In this document: positions 36,064-46,748 of the stretch, one piece after another
How positions within the stretch are numbered: position 1 is the stretch's first letter
Layout of the letters: each line of letters opens with the position of its first letter
From: Thuidium tamariscinum
Taxonomy: Eukaryota; Streptophyta; Bryopsida; Hypnales; Thuidiaceae
DNA: 64,000 bases
Direction of reading: 5' to 3'
NCBI GenBank assembly: GCA_947034885.2
Contig: OX344749.2
Location: 1,118,501 to 1,182,500 of the forward strand
The notes under the pieces: model-generated
What the model was told of the DNA's origin: nothing
Databases searched by the model: none
What the model saw: the letters and a program-made list of their open reading frames with translations, nothing else
Made by a program: the position numbers and the translations under genes

Positions 36064-38825
36064 ATGAGGGCTGGCATTGCAGCAGGCAGAGCTCTTGTGA
36101 GCTCCCTGCGTCGCATTGCACACAAACCTCAATTGCTCAACATGCCCTTTTCGTCGTCAAATTTCCTTCCCAAGTCATCGTCCTCGATTGCGCCTGTGCT
36201 TTGGAAAGAGTATCATGAAATGGAATTTGGGCCGTCGTCGTCGTCGTCACTTTGGTCTCAGAGCTCTGCTATCCCATTTGCGATGTCTCATGTTGCGATG
36301 GATGGATATCGACGATCGCGCTTCGGCTTCTCTGTGAGCGGCCTCGAGGGAGCCTCAATGGACTGTTTCAGTCCCGAAGCGCCGAATCCTGTAATTCCTG
36401 CACTTAATTCTTTTTTTGTTTTTTGTCTCTTTTTTACTTGATTTAAAAAAAATTATGTTTCCTTGCAGACGAAATTCAATTCTTTCCCTGCACACGTTTG
36501 CGATGCATGGGAAGCATTTTGCATTCTTAGGATTTTAGGGTTTCAGATGAGGGGATGATTGATGAGGTGTTGCGGAATCAAAACTAGGTAGGTGCTGTGT
36601 TGGATACGCAATGCTTTGAGGCAATGAGCACATTGTAACTTGATTCGGCGTCCTGTGAGACTGTGAGCTCCCTTTTGCGTTGAGATTTGGAAGTCTCAGA
36701 CGCAGTGCTTAGTAGAGCTTACTGTGTAGTAACAGCAAGAATAATTATGTTACCATCTCCGAAGGGCGTTGCATATTGCAGAATGCTTTTTAAACATCCC
36801 TTCTTCTCTGTTGTTTTTAGGTCTTTCTTCGAGGTCTTGCAACGCAGACTGCGACGAAGACGTTGCCAACACGAACACCAGTAGACTTCAAAGCTTCATC
36901 GGAAACGATTGCGTCATCGGCAAACAGACCATCAGCATCGTCAGTATCACCTCCACCTCCACCTGGCTTGGTATGAATGATTAATCCACTTATTTGTTGC
37001 AACCTGTATTTTTAGGGTTTAGGGGCCGTTTATGAAAACTTTCAGCTGGTGTGAGTCTCGAGATATCATGCAGTTGTGTTCGGGTTGATAGCATTGTCTC
37101 AAGCTTTTTCCCCCTTAATTTTGCGCCCTCTTAACTCTCTTTGTTTTCTCTCCTTCACAGGCCAAACCCCAATGGTTGAACGTATAATTATTTCGGGTAG
37201 TTACCCCAGAGTTTGAGATTACCATTAGAACTGACATTTTCCCGTCGCTTTGATCTGAAATGTGGGGTAATCATATTCTCAGCTTTGTGTGATAAAATGA
37301 AGTTCACCGGTGGCGTGCAGGGCAACTCATCAGAGAAACCAAAGACGGAGAAGTCAAGAGTAGTGAAGCAAATGCTGTTGGGTTTTGGGGCTGTTCCTTT
37401 CCCTGCACTGGTTCTAGGGATTGCAGGACTTATTCCGTTTGTTGCATTAGCTCCCCCACTCGCACAAATGCTCCCACTACCGGTAATTTATGCAAACATT
37501 CTGATGAAGTTAGAGGAAGTATAAATCTGTTGTTCATTAGAAGACATGTGAACTGTTGTTAATATGTTGGCAATCTTTCTCTAGAAATAATATGCAGCAG
37601 ACTAACGTGGAGACGAATCCATGCAGGACATTGTGGCAGCTGCACATGCTGATGCACAGGCAGCTTACGGTGCATCTATTGTTTCATTTCTTGGTGCGAT
37701 CCATTGGGGTTTGGCCATGGCTGACTATGCAGGTTAGTTTTCACAGCTCAGAGTATCTCAATAGTTTTGCAGATTGCACATCACTAAAAATAATCGTTTT
37801 CATTTCATCTCTGTTGGTTGCAGCTCCAGGTAAAGGTGGAGTTGCTAACATGACGTTAATGACATCAAGGTGAGTTTAGGTTTGATGTCAGTTTCCAAAT
37901 CCAAGTAGTCTCAATCTATTAGCTTTGCCCAGTTCAACAGCTTTGACGTAGACTTAGCAATTTAACATTTTGGAATAAAGTATCTTCAATGGCCTTGAGC
38001 GATTTATCTTGCTTGTCATGAAATCTTGCATCTATAGGTTCAAGTATCCTTGCACAGTGTTGTTTATGGATATATTCGTTTTTTGTGAGCTATGGTTCTC
38101 AGTGTATTCATGTATCTGTAATCTGTTCTCAGGATAATGGTTCCAGCTAATGGATTTCATTATATTTGATCTGGATTTGCATCTGATTCTTAATCTTCTT
38201 ATATTTACCTGAAATGTTGTCTTCGAATCAGATATGTTTGGAGCGTGTTCCCCTCTCTAATGGCATGGACAGCTCTGCTTCTGCCTGCCACCACCAAATT
38301 TGCTCTTCTCATTTTCTCCCTTTGGATGGTAAGTTTCACCGTTATGGTCACTGCAAGCTTCTGAATTTCAAATCTTATTACTGTTATGTTGACTACTCAC
38401 GCAACCTAGAGCTAGAAATGTTAATTACTGTAGCAAAGCTCTTACCGAAACGATGTCCTCTATGACGACTGCCGCGGACTTCATTTCGACCTTGAGGCTG
38501 ACAACGCCCATTTGATTTTTTTCTGCGAAGGTGCTCGGCGTGGATCTAGTCTTCGCAAGGTTGAAATTGGTGCCAATTTGGTACTCGATCTTCCCCTTAC
38601 AACGTCATCTTAAGATGAAGATCCTTGAACCTATGCACCTCTCTGTCTGTAAGCAATGAAAGATTTGGCATTGTTTGTGTTTATCATTTCTCATTTGGCA
38701 AACCACTGACGAGGTCGAAATAATTTTCTTTCAGGTTTTTGTCTCTGAGGTGGCCCCTGACATTCGTTGCCACAGTGAGCATGGTACCTTCAATGTTGGC
38801 CGCAGCAACCTGGACTTATGCCTAG
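36064..38825 (+). CDS. DUF3429/TMEM69-like membrane protein
   Basis: This is a multi-pass membrane protein of the DUF3429 family (human TMEM69 relatives), probably mitochondrial; its function is unknown. Eight exons are phase-consistent: 36064-36390, 36821-36970, 37321-37482, 37627-37732, 37824-37869, 38232-38328, 38531-38580 and 38735-38825, giving 342 aa. The N-terminus is Arg/Ser-rich and low in acidic residues (MRAGIAAGRALVSSLRRIA), like an organelle presequence, and includes a serine run encoded by TCG/TCA repeats. A proline-rich linker precedes hydrophobic segments: FPALVLGIAGLIPFVALAPP, YGASIVSFLGAIHWGLAMAD (the family's SFLGAIHWG-type signature), a segment beginning YVWSVFPSLMAW, ALLIFSLWMVLGVDLVFARL and WPLTFVATVSMVPSMLAAAT. 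The last two exons join through TTTG|GTACTC and TTTCAG|GTTTTT. All introns are GT-AG. Confidence 0.85.
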
Positions 38826-40224
38826 GCAGCGTTTACACGTAGTTACCGATAGTTTAGAACTTCTGTAGTTAGAAATTCAGTGACCAGATTATCCAATTTG
38901 CAGCTAATGCAGAGCTGCAGATCTGTCATGAAAGTCCATTTTCTATGTAAAGATCAGAATCCGTTGCTAATGAAAACTCTCGTAAGAAGTCACTGGGCTT
39001 ATCTAAACAGAAGCTGCTGCCTCTTGTTTCCAGCCAATCATTGCCTGTATTTTTAGTCATTTGAAATCGTGGGTTCTACAATGGACCTGATCGCTGAATC
39101 CCATATTTATCGAATAATCTACTTTAAAACCCAAATGTCTTCTTTGGGTCCACTTGCGCTTGCATTTAGGTTCTTTTCTGAGTGTCCAGAGCGACCAGTG
39201 TCCAAACTGGGTGCTTCTCCCTTGTTCACCGTTTCGCTGCAGGCTTTAAATTTACCTGCGAATGGTGAACGCTTTTCTTAGAAGTGAGAATAACGTGCCA
39301 AGCAGCTACAGCACTTGCCTTTAGAGTCGGCATCTTTTCTGGGAAGGCAATTATGTAGTTGACTTTTATGCAACGTTTACCAGATCTGATACTTTGTGAT
39401 TGAAATGGATTTCAGATCTCTTTGAAACTCTCGCTGCATCTTCACCACCATATTTTTTTGGCCAGTTTCGAGACTCTTGCAGATTGTTGAAGTTTCTGCC
39501 AAAGTGGACTTTTGCTTTGTATTTTTCTCTGGAGTGGCGCTCGCATCACAGGAATGAGGTCATCTCCGATCTGTAGCAGTCGGCAACTTTCCTGCGGTAA
39601 GTGATTTCTTGAGCTTCGCACTCGAACGTTCATATGGCATGCGGAAGGAAGCCGCTACAGACAGGAATGGTGATTATCAGTTGTATGCGTGCTCCTTCGC
39701 ACTTCGGGTGGAATGTTGCTCATGAGACACCCTCTGTGCTCTAAGGTAGGAATGTACCAAATGTATGCATTTTAGGAGGTGGTATCGCGTGAGCTGCATC
39801 GTCCTTGTAGGGTTTAAGATAACCCTAATCGACAGGGCTTTAGTTGCGTCATCAAAACTTTCATTACTGAAGGTCTTGTCTTCAAGCAGGGCGTAGGAAT
39901 TGGTATGCAGAGTGAGACCCAAGTGATGCACTCGGGTGATCCGGTGCTCTGAAGATCTGGTTATTGGAATCAATCGCAAGTACCTTTCTGCTGTTTGCTT
40001 CCTGAACTGGGAGATCTTTTGTCCATCAAGTACCAAGGTACTTTTGTTGGAGAATAGTCCTGCTTCAGATCGTTGGAATCAGTGCCATCTGGACAAGTGC
40101 TTGCTAGATGTCAAACTGTTTCGAGGAAGCTAAACTTGTTATTTCTACTGGTCATCGAAATGCTGATTGGTATGTTTGAATCCAGATGTAATCAAGGAAG
40201 TGCAGGTGCTGCTCTAGCGTCAAA
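38826..40224. other. intergenic, DUF3429 3' flank and next promoter
   Basis: No gene is supported. It should contain the 3' end of the DUF3429 transcript and the promoter/leader of the U-box gene. The short ORFs have no domain. Confidence 0.4.
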
Positions 40225-42484
40225 ATGTCGGGACTCGAAGTTATTTCCGTGGCCTTGACTCTAGGGAAGGAACTTTACAGACTAAAGTGTAGGTACGACC
40301 TTGTAAAGGATTGCCAGCATGAAATCAAGGAGTTGCAAGATCTCATTGAAGAATTCGAGGCGCTACTTCCAAATCTCCGACACAGCTTCAGGCATTTCAA
40401 GGGCAACCCTGCGGGGGACTCTGCCTTGCAGCTACTGGAAGAGGAAATCATCAAGGCCACACGGACGATCCAGACGTGGTGCACAAGCTCAACCTTCTTC
40501 ACGATGCTCACCGCGCCTCAAAGGATGAAGGAGATTCAGAAACTGCACCAGAGTCTGATGATGGCAGCGCAGAAGCATATGGGCATCGCAAGCATATCAA
40601 TGCTGTTAGATATTCGCACAGGTCAAGCCAACCTGCAGGGAGACCTGAAGTCTTTGCTCATCAGTGGCATGGCAAACATGTCGCAGACAGTGGCCAGGGA
40701 GGTTCGTATCGCAGCTTCCGAAGCGAGCCGGGGTTCCTATGCAGACGAAAAGTTTTGGGCTGATGTTTTGGGTGCTTTGGAAGCGAGCAAGGATGCTAGT
40801 GAAGACATACCAGAGAGGTACCTCGATCCCATACTTGCAGATGTAATGGTGGATCCCATCATAGCAAGCAATGGCGTTACGTACTGTCGGTGGACCATTA
40901 TCGACAACAACGTGACCAAAGACCCTCACAATCCGAACGAGAAGCTCACCATTTTGGGAGACAATGTGAGTTTGCGGAGTGAATTGTTTGGAAGTTTTCC
41001 TGAGCTGTCCTGCAAGTTTCGGGAACGCCGTAATGCTTACAGGAGCGAGGCGCTGTCGCTGGCAACACAAGGTCGACTGGCCGATGCTATGGTTGGTTTG
41101 CAACATGTTCTTCGATGGGACAAGAAAGACTCGGAAGTTTTGGAAGCTCTTGCTCGAGTGCAGGCAGCGATGAAGGATGTGAAGTCTCGACAAGCACCTA
41201 AGAAAGGAGCAGAAGCTCCACCGAACACGGTACTACCCAAAGTGACTTCGTCCGACCGTGTTATGCCTCATTCTTCTTCTTCAAGCTCCGTGGGTACCGC
41301 TCAGGTGCGTTGGAAGCCTACTGCATGCTTCATGGCATTCTTATATCTATGCGTAGAAGGATTATTACGTTAACGTTGGCCTCAGAGAAGACTTGGACTT
41401 CCAAGCTTCAGATACCATTTGCACAGCCATAGTTGCATTGGGGTTCGTCTCATATCAAGTTTTCAATGTCGTCCGCAGATGACACTGCAAAATTCAGGGG
41501 CGCTAAAAACTCAAACTTCTACAAAGAGTGTCCCTCCTGCCAATCCACAACCGAGGTTGACTGCATCAAACGCAGTGGCTGCTCTTCAGGTACTGCTCTA
41601 CCGATTTTCCACCGCAACTGGAAGAAAGTTCATTGAGACGATTGGCAATGTTTCGCTTCTGAGTTATTTCTGGCTATTTAAAATACGAAGTTGAATTTTC
41701 TATATTATGCACCGCACAGAAACCAGAAAGACCCAGAGGTAGGGGCTCGTTCGCACGGCAACATACATTCAGCACTACACAGGGGCATCAGACACACCTT
41801 GGCCAAGACAGACCTTCATTGAACCAGCATGGAAGAGGTCTGCAAAACAGAGAAGATGCTGGGTTTCGAAGCTATGGATACCCTGCGGAGGACATCCCAA
41901 CTTCTTTTCAGCAAAGACAGCAACATTCTGTTCAGCCAGCTCAAGAGTCATCTACAAGTGTTTCAGAATCTAAATCCAGTGGCCCAAGTAAGTGGAAGAA
42001 TGGCTTGAAGATGAGTTTTGCTGTGGCAAACGCCTTGACAGGTGTGGGCCCCATTGTACAAGCGTACAAAGAAATCAAAAACTTCCAGAAGGGCAAAGAA
42101 GACGGCTCGAAGATGAAAAACGTCAAGGACGCTTCCGAGGCTACTAGGGAGTACTACGACGTCTACGGAAACCCTCAAGCATGGAATGGGGCTGGCCACA
42201 TGGGAGAGGATTACTTAAGTCACAGGTTTGAAAGTTATCACTACCCTGATGAATGCGAAGGATTTTATGATCAAAGTGCGCATGGATATTCTCACAGTGA
42301 AAATCCCACAAGTCACTTTGACGGAGGGCATGGTCATTGGAAGGATCACGGATATGTCATGGAAGGCCACGATTACTATCAACAAGTTCAAGAGAACAAC
42401 CAAAACTCTGCAGAAGAGTATGCGTACTCTGGTTGTTCATCTGAGGAGGCCCGCCGTCGTCATTTAGCTAGGAAACATTTATGA
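40225..42484 (+). CDS. helical-bundle/U-box/TPR-like protein
   Basis: This is a candidate ubiquitin ligase. Three exons, 40225-41304, 41479-41589 and 41720-42484, are all in phase 0 and give 651 aa. Residues 1-165 are all-helical (LYRLKCRYDLVKDCQHEIKE...), like the N-terminal four-helix bundles of plant MCA/PUB, MLKL or RPW8-class proteins; which one is unclear. Residues about 194-265 form a U-box-like domain: IPERYLDPILADVMVDPIIA then SNGVTYCRW. The usual CPI and CP-T loop is altered (DPI, and DPHNPNEKL). Residues 271-318 look like one or two TPR helices (RSEALSLATQGRLADAMVGL). A Ser/Pro/Gln-rich linker follows, then SFAVANALTGVGPIVQAYKE, and a His/Tyr/Gly-rich tail ending ARRRHLARKHL. The start is the first ATG of a long exon. 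Catalytic competence with an E2 is uncertain because the E2-facing loop is atypical. Confidence 0.8.
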
Positions 42485-44245
42485 GGAAATAACTTCACTA
42501 CGCTGGAAATAATAGGCTGAGGGCATTTGATTCATGCTAGAGAGCAGAACCGAATCACTAGTGCTGAAGTTGACGTACTATTATTCAAATAGGGCTTATA
42601 TTTGTACTATTGAATCTTCAATGGACAATCCAAACTGGATTCCATTTGACAGAAACTGTCTGGTTGTCCTTGGATATCAACGCCCCTTCACCTCACTTTG
42701 TGATCAAATTTGGAAGAGAAGGATAAAAAGAATTTCAAATTCAAGGCGAAAGCTACCTCAATCATTCGATTGTGTAATTAAACTTCCATGATATGAAAAG
42801 TACGTCACCAATTCATAAAAGTGGCGGAAGATATATAACAGAACATACTGTGAACCGTTGTCACCTCTTACAATGCTTCTGTTTTTAATACAAGGACTCA
42901 AAAATTAACAATTGAGTACATGGCTACTACCCTCTAGTAAGATGATCCTGTTGAGGACAGTCGCGTCAATAAATTTCAGACAGAAAGGAAGCTAGAGAGT
43001 GAAAGTGCAGTTTCCTGAAAGGCCCGTACCTAAGCTATTGAAGTCTTCAAACCCATGCTTACCCTGCAGTACATGCACACAATTTTCAGGACAGAATCGA
43101 AGCAGCAAGGTTATTCTTTACAGAATACGCAGTTAGAATTCCAGAAATCTAAAAGTCAATTGTACATTTCTCAACAGCAAACCCTTCCATCTTTTTTAAC
43201 AAGACTGGCTGCAGACCTCCCAGCACCTAAAAATTGACCGTCTCAGTCTGCGCTCCTCAATTTTCATGGTGAAGAATATAAAGCAAGAACAGCAAGAGTC
43301 CAATCAGGTAAATGACTTTCACAACGTCATATCCATATCTTCGCTGCTCTTTCCTTGCATGTCATCCCGTACAGCGCATGCATCCAAACACTAAATTTTA
43401 AAAGGAATTGGAAGGCGAGAGACTCACCGAGCGCCACTCCATCGCTGCAACCCGTAGAGTTCAACATCTTGATAAAAGTAATGGATACCAAAGAAATTAA
43501 TTTAGTGCACGCATGACATATGCATAGCTGCCTTGCCCCTTCACTACCGAGAATGAATCGATCCCGTGCACGCTACCCATTCTCCAAAACCAGTAACAGA
43601 GCCGATGCTACGATCACAACGTGGGGCGAGCTGAAACGCACACATTCCAATAGCATTAAGGTAAACGATGCTTAACCGCCAGGACCTGATCTAGTCTCCA
43701 ACACTGACCCGTGTTACCAATAGCAACTATCTCATTCATTACAATTGGTTAGACTTCAATTACCAAATTGAGTATAAGCATAACTTGGCTGAATGTCTCG
43801 GGCCATCTTTGGTTGGAAATGGGATAGATAGTCCACAGTCTCCTTCAATGGTGGTCTACAACCTGCCACTTTGAATGCTTGCATAAAGAACCTCATACAT
43901 AGTGATAAAAATTTAATATTCTCAACGGATTAGAGTACTGTATCCGAAGATCTCTCCACAGCTCAATACCGTAAATCACACTCCTGTGTGTGAAAATGCT
44001 TGGGGTGACGCAAATAGTATCCTCGACATGACGCCAACGCAATTCTATTGAAATCGAGACCCTAGAATCCTAAAACCCAGGTTCACAACCCCATCTTCCA
44101 GCAACCCCAGACTACGACACTCCGCAATTCGTCATGGCAAGAGGTGTTGAGATTGAACACTCACCAAATCTGGCAACGCGTGAAGAAGGAAGAAGAAACG
44201 ATGGCTCCTAAGAAGCTCGTCACTCGCTTGCACACCCATGCACTA
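42485..44245. other. intergenic between convergent genes
   Basis: This should contain the 3' ends of the plus-strand U-box gene and the minus-strand reductase gene. No coding block, RNA gene or transposon end was recognised. Confidence 0.4.
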
Positions 44246-45499
44246 CTATTGCGTCACCACACGCGCAGCGAGATCCTGACGACGGTGTGTCTTCAAAAGC
44301 GCCCGCTCGTCCGCCACCCTGGGCACCGCAGGACTAATCCCCCCGGGATTCAAAGGAAACAGAACCTTGTAATAACCGTGCATAATAGCGTCCAAGTCAC
44401 AAGTTGATGCAACGCCCGGAATCTGGTACACATCGCGCAGGTACTCATTCAAATTCGCATACTCAGTGAGCTTCTGCTTGGAGCACTTGAACAGCATGTG
44501 GTACACGGGGTCGAACCGAAACAGCGTGGTGAAGAGACGGACATCCGCAAGCGTGAGCGCCTCCCCACACAGGTAGCGCGACGTCGCCAGATGCGCGTCC
44601 ACCGTGTCCAAGGCCACAAACACGCGCTCCACGGCTCGGTCATACGCTTCCTGCGACTGCGCGAACCCGCATTGGTACACGCCGTTGTTGATGTCGCGGT
44701 AAATGAGCTCATTCCATTTCGCCATCTCGGACTCCAAATGTTGCGGGGCGAGATTTAGCTCCGGATTGGCAGCCAAGTGGTTGAAATCCGAGTTCAGAAT
44801 GTCGATGATGTCCGCGCTCTCGTTGTTGACGATGCGCTTCTGGTAAGAGTCCCACAACAAGGGCACCGTGGAGCGGCCGTTATAGCCTCCAGGTTGGGCC
44901 TTGTACACGTCCGTCACGCGCTTGAACCCATTCGCTCTGTCTACTGTGGGAGCCAGGCGCGCGCCGCTTCGTTGCTGTTGGTGCTCGGGTGTAAATTCCC
45001 ACAGACCCGTGGCGCCAGGGACCGCGACGGAGACGGGAACGGCGTCGTGCAAGCCCTTGAGGCTGTGCACAATCGCCGTGCGGTGCGCCCAAGGGCAGGC
45101 TAACGCGACGTAGAGGTGGAATTGGCCCGGCTGAGGAGACGACAAGGGACGGTTGCGGAACTGGCTGGTGGGGCGGCTGTAATCCTTCGCATCGGTGGGA
45201 GGCGCGAGCTGCGCCATCATGGTAAGCCAACCGGTGGTCCAAACCTCCTTCACCACGCTCACCAGCGCCCCGGGGGGCAAACTCCGACCCCAAACCTTCT
45301 GCCCCAACGACTTTACAAAATCCGCGGGGGAGCTCCAACTCGTGGAAGTGCTGCTCCTGTCGTCGTCCATAGCGCAAGAAGGTGGAGTTCGAAGTCGCCG
45401 CTGCAGGGGCTTGGTGATGTAGCCTCGTGATGAGCGCGGAGAGGGCAGGAAGGGAGTGGAGAGGGAGGGCGCAATGGTTACCAGAGACAACGAAGCCAT
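44246..45499 (-). CDS. glutathionyl-hydroquinone reductase, plastid-type
   Basis: This is a xi-class glutathione transferase (ECM4/YqjG/PcpF family) that reduces glutathionyl-hydroquinones using glutathione. It is a single exon of 417 aa. The catalytic motif VALACPWAHR places the active Cys at 135. The family pattern continues with VPLLWD, IVNNESADIIDILNSDFN (the NNES site), and the helical C-terminal domain with VYQCGFAQSQEAYDRAVERV and CGEALTLADVRLFTTLFRFD, then MHGYY. The ~60 N-terminal residues are Ser/Thr/Arg/Pro-rich and lack acidic residues at first, like a chloroplast transit peptide; bacterial members start near residue 75. It lies head-to-head with the fibrillin gene across 1.25 kb. 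The large overlapping frames on the other strand are shadows of this GC-rich exon. Confidence 0.93.
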   Translation of the reverse strand: MASLSLVTIAPSLSTPFLPSPRSSRGYITKPLQRRLRTPPSCAMDDDRSSTSTSWSSPADFVKSLGQKVWGRSLPPGALVSVVKEVWTTGWLTMMAQLAPPTDAKDYSRPTSQFRNRPLSSPQPGQFHLYVALACPWAHRTAIVHSLKGLHDAVPVSVAVPGATGLWEFTPEHQQQRSGARLAPTVDRANGFKRVTDVYKAQPGGYNGRSTVPLLWDSYQKRIVNNESADIIDILNSDFNHLAANPELNLAPQHLESEMAKWNELIYRDINNGVYQCGFAQSQEAYDRAVERVFVALDTVDAHLATSRYLCGEALTLADVRLFTTLFRFDPVYHMLFKCSKQKLTEYANLNEYLRDVYQIPGVASTCDLDAIMHGYYKVLFPLNPGGISPAVPRVADERALLKTHRRQDLAARVVTQ

Positions 45500-46748
45500 T
45501 TGAGCAAACCCTAATTACAACGAAAACTCTTGAAAATTAAATGCGCAGAGAGCGAAATTGGACCCCGAAATGAGTTCTGATAATAAACTGATTAAGTTCC
45601 CAGGCATGAGCAGGAGTGTTTCACTGCGAATGTGTTACTGTACCTGCTCGTCACTACTAAAACACAGTCGCTTATAACAACATGTTACGATGCGCGGCTT
45701 GCCAAGTGTTCCGGTTCCAGCGTAGGATACCAATGTGTCCCGCTATCGTGCAGATAATTGCGTGGGTATTTGCCTGTCACTGCATTCCCCTAACAGACAT
45801 ACTTAGAAACCAACCAATTCGATTGATTCTATTTTGAAAATAGTGGAATTCACATTGAGTCAAATTCTATATCATCAGATAGAATCAGTGAAGAACATTG
45901 CACCCATCGTCAAAACACAAATTAAATTAGACTAAAGCAGCCTTTGAATAACTTACGCAAAAATCCAAGACCCAATTCGGCTTCTCGCTTTTACAAGAGT
46001 TGTAATATTAAGCAATTCAAAACGAAGTTTCAGCTAATCACACAATCAGCACAATCAGCACGCCACAGCGAAGGAATGAGTAACCAAGAATGACAGTGCT
46101 AAGTTCCGCCTTATCCGCCTTGCGCCAGGGAGAACAATAGCCTTATCTTTGACCTGCGTATAGTTGCTTTGAAAATCCACGGTTCACGTACGAGTAAGCT
46201 TATGAATCGTACGAAGGAGACATGATTCGGGTGGGTGCCGGTGGGGCTCACAGTTTTCAGGAGATATATTTTATGCCATCAGAACCTTCTTTGTGAGTGG
46301 CGGGCACGGCCGAAACTTGTACGTCAGTCAAATAGGCCTTCTGAAAATTGGAAGCCACAATTCAGACAAGTCACACCAGCGCCTTGTTATTCGTAGTCGT
46401 CATCATTTTCTGAATTTTGATCATCTGAAGGTGCAACGTCCAATTGGAATCGTACGAAGAGTATCCGGCGGCGACCATCTCATACTTGAGTGACATAGAC
46501 TTCACTATTACAACGGGAACTATAGAGTTCAATTCAGCTGATGGGAGGTTTCATTTAGGTTCAGCTTGACCCCAATTCCTGACGTAGACATTGTGTTTTG
46601 AGTGTGTGCACTTCTCTTGGGATTCTCTAGGTCGGGCTCTGGCGCTTCGTCTGTGCAGTTGTTGTTGGTGAGAGTTTCTTCTGCAAAGCACGTTTCGTTC
46701 GAGTTTAGTGTCGTTTCGCATTGTGGTTTGGGGTTCGCGTTTTCTAGG
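45500..46748. promoter_or_regulatory. shared upstream region, reductase and fibrillin
   Basis: The two flanking genes, both probably plastid-targeted, diverge from this 1.25-kb interval, so it should hold both promoters and leaders. Open frames on either strand near 46.5-46.75 kb overlap the probable fibrillin leader and show no domain. Confidence 0.4.

Noticed and set aside
40606-41193. 195-aa minus-strand ORF
   Set aside because: It is antisense to the large U-box exon and has no recognisable domain.
44498-45430. several plus-strand ORFs and a 165-aa minus-frame ORF
   Set aside because: They are alternative-frame shadows of the GC-rich single exon of the glutathionyl-hydroquinone reductase.
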